Positions 9,075-20,221 of a DNA stretch of 64,000 nt are shown here, piece after piece. The stretch's first letter is position 1; each line of letters begins with the position of its first letter. The notes beneath the pieces are model-generated. The model had not been told where the DNA came from. It worked only from the letters and a program-made list of their open reading frames with translations, and made no database searches. The translations under genes were made by a program, and so were the position numbers. This DNA comes from Myxococcales bacterium (GTDB lineage Bacteria; Myxococcota_A; Polyangia; Fen-1088). Where the stretch lies: positions 1 through 64,000 of the forward strand of contig JAGTJU010000007.1 of assembly GCA_022184915.1 (NCBI GenBank). Direction: 5' to 3'.

Positions 9075-9779
9075 ATGGAACGAAGAAAAAGGGGCTCACG
9101 TGCGAAGAACGTCGGCACGGCTGAGCGCAGCGTCAGCGTGGCGCTGGGCGCAGTGTTGGCGTGGTCAGGGCTCCGTCGGAGCGGACTCGCACGTCTGATC
9201 ATGCTTGGCGGCGGGGGCTTCCTTGGTGTGAGGGGAGCTACGGGCCACTGTCCGGTGTTTTCCCGCTTTGGACTCGACACGAGCCCGCAGGCCCGAAGTG
9301 AGGGCTTCACGCTCAGGCGCGCGGTGACCGTTGGCTGTGCGCAGGAAGACGCCCGGAGCGCATGGCTCGACCTTGTCACGGGGCCCGAGACCAGCGGCTC
9401 GGCCGAGCTGTCGCTCTTGCGGCAAGCCGATGCGGTCATTGCCGAGGACGAACTTTCGGGCCTCATCAGCTGGCGGCACGAAAACGGCTATCCACGTCGC
9501 AGCGGCAGCGTACGCTTCACGCCGGCACCGGGAGACCGTGGCACTGAAATCCACGTCCAGTTGCGAACCGTGCCGAGCAAGAGCTGGATCTCTGCCGTGG
9601 CGCGGCCGCTGCTGCGTCAGTCCGTGGACGTGAAGCTGGGACAGGAGCTTCGTCGCATCAAGCAAATCATCGAAACGGGCGCGCCTTCCACCGCACGACG
9701 CCGTGGGCAGGCCCTCACGCCAAGAGATCCGTATCCGCCGGTGGCGACGCCACCCGTATTCGAGGAGGTGAATCCATGA
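9075..9779 (+). CDS. DUF2892 (YgaP-type membrane) plus SRPBCC-domain fusion protein
   Basis: The N-terminal part (about residues 10-65) looks like DUF2892, with [17 protein letters not shown] and a [10 protein letters not shown] end. The C-terminal part (about 80-200) reads as an SRPBCC/polyketide-cyclase-like ligand-binding domain. ATG 9075 follows aggagacagg. The stop overlaps the start of the next gene by ATGA, which implies translational coupling with the zinc alcohol dehydrogenase. A role as a membrane-tethered lipophilic-ligand binder is possible but unproven. Confidence 0.75.
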   Translation: MERRKRGSRAKNVGTAERSVSVALGAVLAWSGLRRSGLARLIMLGGGGFLGVRGATGHCPVFSRFGLDTSPQARSEGFTLRRAVTVGCAQEDARSAWLDLVTGPETSGSAELSLLRQADAVIAEDELSGLISWRHENGYPRRSGSVRFTPAPGDRGTEIHVQLRTVPSKSWISAVARPLLRQSVDVKLGQELRRIKQIIETGAPSTARRRGQALTPRDPYPPVATPPVFEEVNP

Positions 9780-10960
9780 AAGCGGTCGTGTGGCGCGGAA
9801 AGCGCAATGTTCAGGTGGAAACGGTGAACGACCCGGAGCTGGTGGACTCCCGAGACGTCATCCTGGAGGTGACGCGTACGGCGATCTGCGGCTCGGATCT
9901 TCACCTGTACGACGGATACATGCCCACGATGGAAAAGGGCGACATTCTGGGTCACGAGTTCATGGGCCACGTGGTGGACATGGGGCCGGACGTGCGGAAC
10001 CTCTCGCTAGGTGATCGCGTGGTGGTGCCGTTCAACATCGCTTGTGGGCAATGCTTCTTCTGCAAAACCGATTTATGGTCCCTATGTGACAACTCGAACC
10101 CCAACGCGTGGGTCACCGACAAAGTCTACGGCCAACCGGCCGCGGGTTTGTTCGGTTACTCCCACATGATGGGTGGCTATGCTGGCGGCCAAGCCGAGTA
10201 CGTGCGCGTGCCTTTCGCCGACGTGGGATGCCTGCGGATCGAAAGCGACCTCGACGATGACAAGGTGCTCTTCCTGTCCGACATCTTCCCCACGGGGTAC
10301 ATGGCGGCCGAGAACTGCAACATCAAGCCGGGTCAGATCGTCGCGGTGTTCGGCTGTGGCCCGGTGGGCCAGTTCGCCATTCAGAGCGCCTGGCTGCTGG
10401 GGGCAGAACGGGTGATCGCGATCGATGACGTTCCTGAACGTCTGGAGATGGCGCAAACCGCGGGCCGGGCAGAGGTGATCAATCTGCAAAGCGAAGGGGT
10501 GCTGGAACAGTTGCGGGATCTCACGGGCGGCCGCGGCCCCGACGCGTGCATCGACGCGGTGGGGCTCGAGGCTCACGGGAGCTCGCAGATCGACGGAGGC
10601 ACTTACGACCGCGTCAAGCAAACGCTGCGGCTCGAGACGGACCGTGCGGCGGCGCTGCGCCTTGCGATCATGGCCTGCCGAAAGGGCGGCACGGTATCGA
10701 TTCCGGGGGTGTACGGAGGCCTCATCGACAAGTTCCCGCTGGGGGCGGCGTTTGGAAAGGGGCTCACGCTGAAGATGGGACAAACGCACGTTCACCGCTA
10801 CATGCGGGGGTTGTTGGACGTGATCGAGCGCGGCACAGTGGACCCATCTTTCGTGATCACCCACCGCGTTCCCTTGGAAAGCGCGCCCAAAGCCTACGAA
10901 ACCTTCGTCCACAAGCGCGACAAGTGCATCAAGGTCGTGATGACACCAGGCGCGGCGTGA
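9776..10960 (+). CDS. Zinc-dependent alcohol dehydrogenase (MDR family, formaldehyde-dehydrogenase-like)
   Basis: The catalytic zinc site is visible ([13 protein letters not shown]), as is the structural zinc loop with four cysteines ([15 protein letters not shown]). A Rossmann motif ([10 protein letters not shown]) is near residue 195. The 394-residue length and the long insertions match the glutathione-independent, formaldehyde-dehydrogenase-like branch of the medium-chain dehydrogenases. The start overlaps the DUF2892/SRPBCC gene (ATGA). Substrate is not decided by sequence; an alcohol or aldehyde is expected. Confidence 0.88.
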   Translation: MKAVVWRGKRNVQVETVNDPELVDSRDVILEVTRTAICGSDLHLYDGYMPTMEKGDILGHEFMGHVVDMGPDVRNLSLGDRVVVPFNIACGQCFFCKTDLWSLCDNSNPNAWVTDKVYGQPAAGLFGYSHMMGGYAGGQAEYVRVPFADVGCLRIESDLDDDKVLFLSDIFPTGYMAAENCNIKPGQIVAVFGCGPVGQFAIQSAWLLGAERVIAIDDVPERLEMAQTAGRAEVINLQSEGVLEQLRDLTGGRGPDACIDAVGLEAHGSSQIDGGTYDRVKQTLRLETDRAAALRLAIMACRKGGTVSIPGVYGGLIDKFPLGAAFGKGLTLKMGQTHVHRYMRGLLDVIERGTVDPSFVITHRVPLESAPKAYETFVHKRDKCIKVVMTPGAA

Positions 10961-10999
10961 GGGGTCGGAAGGGCGGAGAGGCGGAAAGGAAAGAGCAAC

Positions 11000-11479
11000 A
11001 TGACGAGCGGACGAGGCAAACAGGGGCAGCAACAGCGGGCGGGAAGGCCCCGCAGCAACAGCACGCCTGCCGACAGCGACTTTCAGGACGCGTTCGAGGC
11101 GAGGCTCGACGAAAGTGGACGGCACGGGGGGCGTCCCCACGAGGGGCTGGTGGGCCCGCACGAACACAAGCGGGAAGCCAGCCCGGACGCGCACGCGGTG
11201 GACCGTGACCCGGAAATAGAAGAGAGTCTGCCCGCCTCGGGCGGCAGCGACGTGGGCCCTACGGCCACGGCGAAGCGGCAGGCGGACGAGCGGCACCGGC
11301 GCGAAGACGAGCTGGGCCATCATGCGGCGGGACGGGGCGACCGCTTGCGGGCCGAAAACGACGAAGACGTGAGCCGGGAAGACCTGGACGAAGCGCGCAA
11401 GCAAGCCGACGAGGTGGTGGCGCACGGCGCGCCGGGGCCCGAGCGCACCTCTGACGAGCACGGGGCCCCCCGGCGCTAG
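11000..11479 (+). CDS. Highly hydrophilic, probably disordered protein
   Basis: A 159-residue frame with a good ribosome binding site (aaaggaaagag) 39 bp after the alcohol dehydrogenase. Composition is dominated by Gly, Arg, Glu, Asp, His and Gln, with no hydrophobic core, signal or membrane segment, so disorder is expected. The C-terminal half (RQADERHRREDELGHH) may form charged helix. I do not recognise it. Stress-protective hydrophilins have this kind of composition, which is a hint rather than an assignment. A 503-aa frame on the other strand is a codon-bias shadow. Confidence 0.55.
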   Translation: MTSGRGKQGQQQRAGRPRSNSTPADSDFQDAFEARLDESGRHGGRPHEGLVGPHEHKREASPDAHAVDRDPEIEESLPASGGSDVGPTATAKRQADERHRREDELGHHAAGRGDRLRAENDEDVSREDLDEARKQADEVVAHGAPGPERTSDEHGAPRR

Positions 11480-11562
11480 GGGCCAAGGCGGCGGCGAGGA
11501 AAGCGGAAGGCGTTCGTCGAACCCCCGCGGTCCTCGGACTCTCCCGGGGATATCTGCTAACC

Positions 11563-12225
11563 ATGAGGAGCCACCGCTACACCTCTTGCGCACTGCAGCT
11601 CACCGGAACCTCCCCCCTCCCCATGCCCCTCGCCGACACCGCCGCTCCGCCCCCTCCTGAAACCCTTCCCGTGTTCGTCGTGTCCGGGCTTCCGCGCTCA
11701 GGCACTTCGCTGATGATGCGGATGTTGGAGCTCGGGGGGCTGCCCGTGCTCACCGATGGCGAACGGGCCGCCGATGTCGACAACCCCCGTGGTTACTACG
11801 AGCTCGAGCGCGTCAAGCGGCTCAAGGCCGACAGCAGCTGGGTGCAAGGCGCCGAGGGACACGTGGTGAAGGTGATCTCACAGCTGCTCCCCGACCTGCC
11901 ACCGTCGCACCGGTACAAGGTGGTGTTCATGCGCCGCCATCTCGACGAGGTGCTCGCCTCGCAAAAGAAGATGCTGGCGCATCGGGGGGAGGACAACCCG
12001 TCGCAGGACCAAGAGATGAAGGAGCTCTTCATCCAGCACCTCGACGAGACCGAGCGCTGGCTGCGGCAAGCGCCGCACGTGGAGGTGCTCTATCTCAACT
12101 ACACGCGCGTCATGACCGAACCTCTCGCGCAGTCCCTCCGCCTCGCCCGCTTTTTGGATGTGCCCGTGAGCGCCGAAAAGATGGCCAGCGCCGTCGAGCC
12201 GTCGCTCTACCGAAACCGGGTGTGA
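11563..12225 (+). CDS. Sulfotransferase family P-loop protein
   Basis: The P-loop GLPRSGTSLMM, near residue 45, is the PAPS 5'-phosphosulfate-binding motif of sulfotransferases. A later RRHLDEVLASQ segment fits the 3'-phosphate-binding helix. Length (about 200-220 residues) is typical of compact bacterial sulfotransferase-like proteins. The start may be ATG 11563 or ATG 11623; the first 20 residues of the long form are uninformative. The acceptor is unknown. It converges on the broken repeat gene that follows. Confidence 0.8.
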   Translation: MRSHRYTSCALQLTGTSPLPMPLADTAAPPPPETLPVFVVSGLPRSGTSLMMRMLELGGLPVLTDGERAADVDNPRGYYELERVKRLKADSSWVQGAEGHVVKVISQLLPDLPPSHRYKVVFMRRHLDEVLASQKKMLAHRGEDNPSQDQEMKELFIQHLDETERWLRQAPHVEVLYLNYTRVMTEPLAQSLRLARFLDVPVSAEKMASAVEPSLYRNRV

Positions 12226-12258
12226 AGGCGTCCGCGCCTTCGCGCTGGTCGTGCAGAC

Positions 12259-13308
12259 CTACGGCGCCTCCGGTCGCGTGCCGCCGCTGGCAGGTTCAAT
12301 CCGCGAGACGTCCGGATGCGCGGCAAGCAGCTGAATCTGAGGCCAGGTTAGATAAGCCTCGAACGCATTCACAAGCCAGAATGTATCGGTGCTCGCTGCG
12401 CCACCCATCGTGGCGATGGCCTCGCGCACACACCGCTGCGCCGCCAAATTCTCCTGCGTCCAACGCTCTTTGATGCGTGTCGACTCAACGCAAGGCTCCG
12501 GACAGTTGGGAAGGGGGCAAACTTTCGCGCCACCCTTCACGCTCACCAAGGCCTTTGCGACCCCCGCGTACGCCGCAAACGTCGCTCGGGCGGAGTCGCT
12601 GATCTTCCCCTCGACGTCCTCGGTCATCGACGAGCAGCTTTTCGTCGGAATGGGCTTGGAAACGTCGGGAGGACAACCAGCTTTCCCTTCGGGTTCAAAC
12701 TGCAGGTCCGGAGACGTCCAGACGCGCTTCACATAAGGATGCGCGGCAATCGAGACGGCCTCGTCCCAGGTGAGTCCGACGCCGAAGGCCTTCAACGTCG
12801 CCGCGGCTTGGCCGGTCGGCGGCAGTCCAGGCGCCGAAACGTCCCCACGTTGAGACACGTACGCCACGTTCAACGTCGACACGTTCGAGGAGGCGTCGAG
12901 CCATCGCTTGACGCACGTGACGTGGCGGGTGTTCAAGATCGTGCGCTCCCACTGCCTTGCAACGCTGCTTCCGCAGCCACCGCCTTCGGGACAAGCGAGG
13001 GGAGCAGGCAGCAGACCCTCGTCCTTCATTTCCACGATCACGGGCCTTCGTCCCTGGGTTTTGAGGTCGTCAATCCCTGCAATCTTCGAGGCAACGTCCT
13101 CATTGGCCGCGGGGCAATCGGATGGCGGGGCGGGCGCGGGTGTACCGAGCGCTGCGACTGTGCCCGGAGCCGGCTCGATCCTCTCGACCAACGGGCTTGC
13201 TGCGACCCGAGCCGTGCTGGACCAGGGAAAAGACAGCTCGAAGCTGAGGAGGAGGGGCGCCGGCACTCCGAAAGAATCGTATTGGGGCCGGAACGTGTCA
13301 ACGATTTA
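12259..13308 (-). pseudogene. 3' part of a disrupted repeat lipoprotein gene
   Basis: The open frame runs from an in-frame stop at 13306-13308 to the end at 12259. It has no natural start or signal peptide; only a GTG at 13266 is usable. The protein contains two full units of about 140 residues, each starting with a CP dipeptide region and ending in LTW...AAHP-V-R. Unit ends are LTWDEAVSIAAHPYVKRV and LTWPQIQLLAAHPDVSRIEP. At the very N-terminus there is the tail of a further unit (RVAASPLVERIEP), showing that upstream sequence is missing. Many cysteines suggest an extracytoplasmic protein. The missing N-terminal part appears to be the fragment beyond the IS3 element at 15019-15417. I do not know the family; the unit ends loosely recall protease propeptides. 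Confidence 0.6.
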
Positions 13309-13420
13309 GAGACAGAAGGTTTTGGAAATATGTGTAGCGCCGCTGCAGCACGGCTCTGGCAATCTGCCCACAACCGCACAGCGTCGCTGGTCATGTGAGG
13401 ACCTACGACCGCTGTGCACA

Positions 13421-15001
13421 TGTGGACAGAGCCAGAGCCGCACCTCCGCTCATGGCTGGCTCGGAGCCTCGGCGCCGGGTAGCACGATGACAGGCGGTCC
13501 TGATGGAGGTGGCGGTGTCCAGAAGACAGCGGCCTGCTCGTCATCCAGGCGAAGCACGGTGTCAGCTGTTTGAGGAGCAGCATCAATGGGGTTGAGTTCG
13601 ACGCGCACAGGGGGACGCAAAGCGATGGGGCGCCCCTTCACAAAGCGTTCTGGGTTGCGGGCAAATGCATCGTCCAGCGCTTGCTGACGACGCATGAGGA
13701 TGTCCTCGACCTGGCCCTTGAACACCTGCTCCGGCGTGTAGAGGGCCAAGCCATCGTGATGGTGCTTTTCGTTGTACCAACCAAAGAATGCGCCTGCCCA
13801 ACGGCGCGCGTGGTGGACGTCCTTGAAGCGTCCCGGGTAGTCGGGCTGATACTTGACCGTGTGGAAAAGTGATTCAGAGAAGGCGTTGTCATTCGACACC
13901 CTCGGGCGCGAGTACGTTCGCTCGACGCCCAACGTACCCAACAGCTCGGCGAACCCATGGCTGGTCATCGGAGCGCCCCGGTCTTGATGCACCGTAAGCG
14001 TCTTGGGCTCTATACCGTAGCGTCCGATCGCCTCGCGGAATAGCTGCTGCGCCAGTGCGCTGTTCTCCCGCTCCGAAATCATCCATGCCACCACGTAGCG
14101 GCTGTACATGTCGAGAATCACGTACAAGTTCAAGAATGTTCCCCTCACGAAAGTCGCGAGTTTCGAGACATCCCAGCTCCACACTTGGTTCGGTGCGGTT
14201 GCCGTCAAGCGCGGCACTGCATGGCGCTGAGGAGTCCGGTGATTCCGCCGGTCCTTGATGGGGGCTCGCTCTGCAAGCACGCGATACATCGTCCGTAGTG
14301 AGCAAAGATAAATCCCAGCTGAAAGCAGCTTCCCATAGACCTCGCGTGGTGGCTGATCCACGTTCTCGTCCGAATCCAACACGCTCAGGATGTTCTGCCG
14401 CTCTTCATCGGGAATCCGTCTGTGCGCCTTCCGCGGCCCGCGCTTCCTCTGCGGACCTGCTTTGGGATACAAGTGTCGGTAAGCTGTCGCGCGGCTCAGC
14501 CCTACTGCGTCGCATGCCGCAGTCATCGAGACCTCCGGCGGGCGCTGTTGGACGAGCTCAAGGAGCTGTCCTGTGCTTCTTCGATCCTCGGCAGCGCTAT
14601 CCCGAGAATCTCGTGCGCTTTTCCCGAAAGCTCCAACAGCGCCTCCGAGATGCGAAGCTTGTCTTCCAGCTTTGCATTGCGCTTCTCCAGCTCGGAGATC
14701 CGCCGATCCTTTGCGTCCCTGATCGGCTTACGCCCGACCTTCTTTCCTTTCAGACCCTTGGCCCCCTCCGCCTCGAGGCGCAGCCGCCAGCTCGCAAGCT
14801 GCGACGCGTAGATGCCTTCCTTCCGCAGTAGCTTCCCCACGTCACCGCGCTCGGTGCATGCGTCGGCTTCTCTCAAGATCCGGAGCTTCTCCCCCGCGCT
14901 GAACTTTCGCCGCTGCGGCCCGTCGTTCTCCGGCAGCGCGATCACTTCGTTGTCGATGCTTACTGGTTTTGGCACTTCTTCTTGACCACTCTCGCCCCAC
15001 A
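13421..15001. mobile_element. IS3-family insertion sequence (candidate boundaries)
   Basis: A two-gene transposon of about 1.58 kb, with both genes on the minus strand. Candidate ends are weakly inverted: TGTGGACAGAG beginning at 13421 and, on the other strand, TGTGGGGCGAGAG beginning at 15001 (8 of the first 13 bases match). I could not find a convincing target duplication, so the ends are tentative. The element lies between two pieces of what looks like one lipoprotein gene. Confidence 0.6.
13450..14526 (-). CDS. IS3-family transposase, OrfB (DDE integrase)
   Basis: A retroviral-integrase-type catalytic core. The triad is Asp119 (WSWDVS), Asp182 (HQDRG) and Glu218 (NDNAFSES), and the D-to-E spacing of 35 is diagnostic for IS3-like DD(35)E enzymes. 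An N-terminal helix-turn-helix (VGLSRATAYRHL) precedes it. The C-terminal 60 residues are a Pro-rich extension beyond the usual core. The start overlaps the orfA stop by ATGA, which suggests coupled translation rather than the usual frameshift. No internal stop is seen, so it may still be active. Confidence 0.9.
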   Translation of the reverse strand: MTAACDAVGLSRATAYRHLYPKAGPQRKRGPRKAHRRIPDEERQNILSVLDSDENVDQPPREVYGKLLSAGIYLCSLRTMYRVLAERAPIKDRRNHRTPQRHAVPRLTATAPNQVWSWDVSKLATFVRGTFLNLYVILDMYSRYVVAWMISERENSALAQQLFREAIGRYGIEPKTLTVHQDRGAPMTSHGFAELLGTLGVERTYSRPRVSNDNAFSESLFHTVKYQPDYPGRFKDVHHARRWAGAFFGWYNEKHHHDGLALYTPEQVFKGQVEDILMRRQQALDDAFARNPERFVKGRPIALRPPVRVELNPIDAAPQTADTVLRLDDEQAAVFWTPPPPSGPPVIVLPGAEAPSQP

Positions 15002-15002
15002 A
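14523..15002 (-). CDS. IS3-family transposase, OrfA (DNA-binding)
   Basis: A helix-turn-helix region at about residues 35-80 (FSAGEKLRILREAD ... ASQLASWR) is followed by a leucine-zipper-like coiled coil (RRISELEKRNAKLEDKLRISE). This is the usual layout of IS3 OrfA, which binds the ends and pairs with OrfB. The C-terminus is Ser/Arg-rich. The start is placed at ATG 15002, within a base of the presumed IS end; a shorter start may be the real one. Confidence 0.82.
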   Translation of the reverse strand: MWGESGQEEVPKPVSIDNEVIALPENDGPQRRKFSAGEKLRILREADACTERGDVGKLLRKEGIYASQLASWRLRLEAEGAKGLKGKKVGRKPIRDAKDRRISELEKRNAKLEDKLRISEALLELSGKAHEILGIALPRIEEAQDSSLSSSNSARRRSR

Positions 15003-15018
15003 TGTACTTCAGTTCTTG

Positions 15019-15417
15019 TCAATCTGGCGTCTCGGGTATTGTTGCCACGGGGGGGGGCATCTCGTACCACAGCGGCAGAACCCCTGCAGCGCCCCTCGTG
15101 ACCCCGGCCGCCACAAGAACGCAGGCGAAGTGCAGCTCGTTGAGTCTCCTTCGTACCTCGAGAGGCGCCGATGCGATTGCCCGCAATGTGACCATCAAGC
15201 GGGTGCTGGCTCCACCGCGCGCGACCAGAGCCTGCTCCTCGAAGACCTTGCCCTCGGGGCTCTCAAAGGTCGAGGGGCAGCCAGAAAGGTCAACGCTTCC
15301 ACCGTCCCGGTCTCCCGCGTCTGGCAAAGCGGGTCCCAACGACTTCCCCTCGCCTAAGCAGGCAGCAACGGCGGGGAACAGCCAAAGCCAAGACGACGAG
15401 CACTCGATCGGGCGCAT
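15019..15417 (-). pseudogene. 5' part of a disrupted repeat lipoprotein gene
   Basis: A 132-residue frame starting with a lipoprotein-like signal (WLWLFPAVAAC, Cys20). It continues into a CP-led segment (CPSTFESPEGKVFEEQALVARGG, then LMVTLRA) that resembles the start of each unit in the 12259-13308 frame (CPAANEDV...VIVEMK). The frame then loses similarity and stops at 15019, only 18 bp from the candidate IS end. A run of nine G (15049-15057) lies inside it, a likely frameshift site. I read it as the 5' end of the gene broken by the IS3 element. A complete small lipoprotein is the alternative. Confidence 0.5.
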
Positions 15418-15813
15418 CTTTACTCCGGAGAACCGCGTGGGGCGCTTGGCGGTAGGGGATCCAAGCTTTCCGAAGCGGATTTAGCGAACGAGCAACGCGT
15501 AGTATACCACCTGCGCTCCGGTCACGTTGGGACCACGGTTTCGAGCGTCCGCTGAGCAATCTCCCGGCGCAAGCAGCGGCATCGGAAATCCCCCCACGGG
15601 AGCCCATCACGGTCCCGCGCACGGTCCCTGGGCTCGACCGATGAGTCCGAGGCTCCCAACGAGTCCAAGTGCGAACACCACGCCCTCGGCCATGAGGGTG
15701 AAGGACTTGAGTTGAAATTAGAGGGGTGCGGTTGCGATTCCCCTTGCGGGTACGGGTCCGAGCATACCTTTTGCAGACTCCGCCTTACGAAAAGCAGTAG
15801 GAAGGAGAAGAAT
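15418..15813. other. Intergenic region with no recognised gene
   Basis: Several short frames exist on both strands, but none has a plausible start with recognisable protein features. It must contain the promoter of the plus-strand VOC gene at 15814 and, if the minus-strand lipoprotein fragment was ever expressed, its promoter too. Confidence 0.4.
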
Positions 15814-16296
15814 ATGCCTGAACTGATGACCTGCGTATGGTTCGACCACGGTGAGGCCAGCAAAGCGGCCAAGCTTTATGCGGACACCTTTCCCAACAGC
15901 CACGTCGGCCGTGTAAATCTAGCTCCCGGTGACTTTCCTGGAGGCAAAGAGGGAAGCGAGCTGACGGTCGAATTCACGGTCATGGGTCAGCGCTTCATAG
16001 GTCTCAATGGCGGCCCCAACTTCAAGCCCAATGAGTCTATGAGCTTCGTGGTGGTGACCGAAACGCAGGAAGAGACCGATCGCTATTGGAATGCCATCGT
16101 TGCAGGTGGAGGGTCCGAGAGCGCGTGTGGATGGTGCAAAGATCGATGGGGCTTCTCGTGGCAGATCACCCCCAGGCGTCTACTGGAGTTGACGACCGGC
16201 TCCAACCGCGATGAAGCCAAGCGTGTCTTTGACGCGATGATGACCATGACGAAGATCGATATCGCGGCCCTCGACGCCGCGGCCCGCAACACATGA
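15814..16296 (+). CDS. VOC-fold PhnB-like protein
   Basis: The protein opens with the family signature CVWFDHGEASKAAKLYADTFPNS and carries FIGLNGGPNFKPNESMSFVV and GWCKDRWGFSWQITP. These belong to the PhnB-like (3-demethylubiquinone methyltransferase-like) group of the vicinal-oxygen-chelate fold. No enzymatic function is established for most members. ATG 15814 has a strong ribosome binding site (gaaggag); the longer frame to 15712 is not supported. It probably forms an operon with the DUF1428 gene 14 bp downstream. Confidence 0.88.
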   Translation: MPELMTCVWFDHGEASKAAKLYADTFPNSHVGRVNLAPGDFPGGKEGSELTVEFTVMGQRFIGLNGGPNFKPNESMSFVVVTETQEETDRYWNAIVAGGGSESACGWCKDRWGFSWQITPRRLLELTTGSNRDEAKRVFDAMMTMTKIDIAALDAAARNT

Positions 16297-16310
16297 GGAG
16301 ACAGGTATCC

Positions 16311-16700
16311 ATGTCGTACATCGATGGTTTCGTGATTGCCGTCCCGACGGCGAACAAGCAAGAGTTCATCGACCACGCCCGGCTGGGTGACGAAGTGTTC
16401 ATGGAGCTCGGGGCGTTGCGTGTCGTCGAGTGCTGGGGCGACGACGTGCCCCCGGGGAAGGTGACCGACTTCCGCCGTGCGGTTCAAGCCACCGAAGAGG
16501 AGTCGGTCGTGTTCTCGTGGATTGAGTGGCCGGATAAGGCCACGCGCGATGCTGCCTACGAAAAGATGCAAGATTGGATGAACAATCCAGAAAAGGCCGA
16601 CCCACGGATGGACCCGAACAAGAACCCGATGCCCTTCGATGGCAAGCGGCTCATTTTCGGCGGGTTTTCTCCTCTGGTGGATCTATCGAAAAAAGCCTGA
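16311..16700 (+). CDS. DUF1428 family protein
   Basis: A 129-residue protein with the DUF1428 pattern: MSYIDGFVIAVP at the start, WGDDVPPGK in the middle, and FSWIEWPDKATRDAAYEKM then FDGKRLIFGGF. Function is unknown for the family; the fold is a ferredoxin-like dimeric alpha/beta barrel. The start follows gaggagacagg, and the gene lies just after the PhnB-like gene. These small VOC and DUF1428 genes often travel together. Confidence 0.88.
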   Translation: MSYIDGFVIAVPTANKQEFIDHARLGDEVFMELGALRVVECWGDDVPPGKVTDFRRAVQATEEESVVFSWIEWPDKATRDAAYEKMQDWMNNPEKADPRMDPNKNPMPFDGKRLIFGGFSPLVDLSKKA

Positions 16701-16749
16701 CATACCAAACCTCGCCTCACGCCGGAGCGCCTTCGAACATGGGCCGCCG

Positions 16750-17136
16750 TCAACCCCCATGAAAGACCGCTTCGATGTTGTGACCGTCGGGATCCCGGAC
16801 GAATGCACCGTAGTAGTGGGGGTGGTACAAGGGTCGTAAGCCAGGCGGCCCGTTATCCCGGCCGCCCGCCGCCAGCGCTGCAGCGTAAAATGCGTCTACC
16901 ACCTGGCGGGAAGTCACTTGGAACGCTACGTGAGCCGGCGGGCTCCCCGGGTCGCCCGTACCGATCCAGAAGTCAGGCTTGCCGTTCTCGCCGTACCCGG
17001 CAGCGGACACTCCGCCGGGGTTGGCGTTCGCCGGGACCTCCATGAGCAGCGTGTACCCGATGGGCGCCAAGGCCTTTTCGTAGAACGCCTTGCTCTTTTC
17101 GTAGTCGCTCACGTTCACTGAGGTGTGGTCAATCAT
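16750..17136 (-). CDS. VOC family (glyoxalase/bleomycin-resistance-like) protein
   Basis: A 128-residue single-module VOC protein. It starts MIDHTSVNVSDYEKSKAFYEKAL, ends VRDPDGHNIEAVFHGG, and has HVAFQV in the middle, giving the His and Glu positions used for metal binding in the fold. I used ATG 17136 because the longer frame to 17370 adds Arg/Ala-rich sequence with no homology-like features. It converges on the DUF1428 gene. Substrate unknown. Confidence 0.85.
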   Translation of the reverse strand: MIDHTSVNVSDYEKSKAFYEKALAPIGYTLLMEVPANANPGGVSAAGYGENGKPDFWIGTGDPGSPPAHVAFQVTSRQVVDAFYAAALAAGGRDNGPPGLRPLYHPHYYGAFVRDPDGHNIEAVFHGG

Positions 17137-17404
17137 GGGGATAGTATACGGCCCACGACACCACTGGATCCCCTTGCGGCCCGCAGCCCCTTTAGCCTCC
17201 CCAGAGACTCGGCCGATTGAGAGGCCCATGCGGGTGTCCACGAAAACTGCGCCACGCTCGCCGGTGGCTGCTTCGCCTGTGTTCAACAATGAAGCGGCCG
17301 ATTGCGCCCACGCACCCACGGCGCATCGAGCATGGCACGGTGTTCGGCGTCGAGGTGCAACGCCGAGCACCTACGCCTTGACCGCCCCGTAGGCGGGGGA
17401 CCGC

Positions 17405-17806
17405 TCAGAACAGCCGGGCCAGCAGGCCGCCCACGCCTTCACCCCCCTTATTGCTGAGGAATCGCACCACGATCGGAACGAACTTGCCCAAAGTGTCGGC
17501 ATCGAGGTTGAAGGCCTTGAAGCTACTCAGCACGGAAGCAACCTCGCCCACGCCTCCGAGGCCGCCCATTCCGCCCACTAGGGACGAAACAGCTCCGAAC
17601 AGACCACCGCCCCCGTCCGGGCGCTTCCCTTCAGCAAGCGCCATGGCGCCATCGGCCTCGAGACCGCCCAGCGTGGAGCGGACCTGCTCGAACTCACCCC
17701 CGGATAGCTTCTGTTTCGCGAAATTGAGCAGGGTTCCCACCCCGCCCTCGGCCTGCTTCGCGTCCAGGTTTAGTCCCGACATCAATTGGCTCAAGAGCTC
17801 TTGCAT
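17405..17806 (-). CDS. DUF2780-type protein
   Basis: A 133-residue protein beginning MQELLSQLMSGLNLDAKQAEGGVGTLL and containing KQKLSGGEF and a Gly-rich stretch (GGMGGLGGVGEV). This layout resembles DUF2780 proteins, whose function is unknown. The longer frame to 17944 lacks a supporting start. It is transcribed away from the sulfatase-fold gene at 17979, leaving a divergent promoter region between them. Confidence 0.75.
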   Translation of the reverse strand: MQELLSQLMSGLNLDAKQAEGGVGTLLNFAKQKLSGGEFEQVRSTLGGLEADGAMALAEGKRPDGGGGLFGAVSSLVGGMGGLGGVGEVASVLSSFKAFNLDADTLGKFVPIVVRFLSNKGGEGVGGLLARLF

Positions 17807-17978
17807 GGCCGCAGAATGCACCGGGGCCGTGTGCGGCCACAAGAGGCTCTTGTGTCCCCCGCGGCGTGTTCGAACCGGATGGGACGTGGTTTGGGAGGGT
17901 ACCGTACGTTCCCCTGTTGCTACCAGGTCAGGACGGGCGCCCACCCGGACATCGGGTTTGCTGTGCTAGCTTCGGCCC

Positions 17979-20162
<2,184 letters not shown>

Positions 20163-20221
20163 CGACGAGAGAACCGCCAGGACCAAGCACGCCGAGGCGA
20201 GGCGTGCCAAACTGACGGGCC

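Noticed and set aside
10082-11593. 503-aa open frame on the minus strand
   Set aside because: It lies opposite the alcohol dehydrogenase and hydrophilic gene, has no family motifs, and is explained by GC-rich codon bias.
12288-12300. tRNA-like T-loop sequence (GGTTCAATCC)
   Set aside because: No matching acceptor stem, anticodon arm or D arm, and it lies inside the repeat gene frame.
15522-15872. 116-aa minus-strand frame with a hydrophobic stretch
   Set aside because: It overlaps the start of the PhnB-like gene and lacks homology-like features; it looks like a chance frame.
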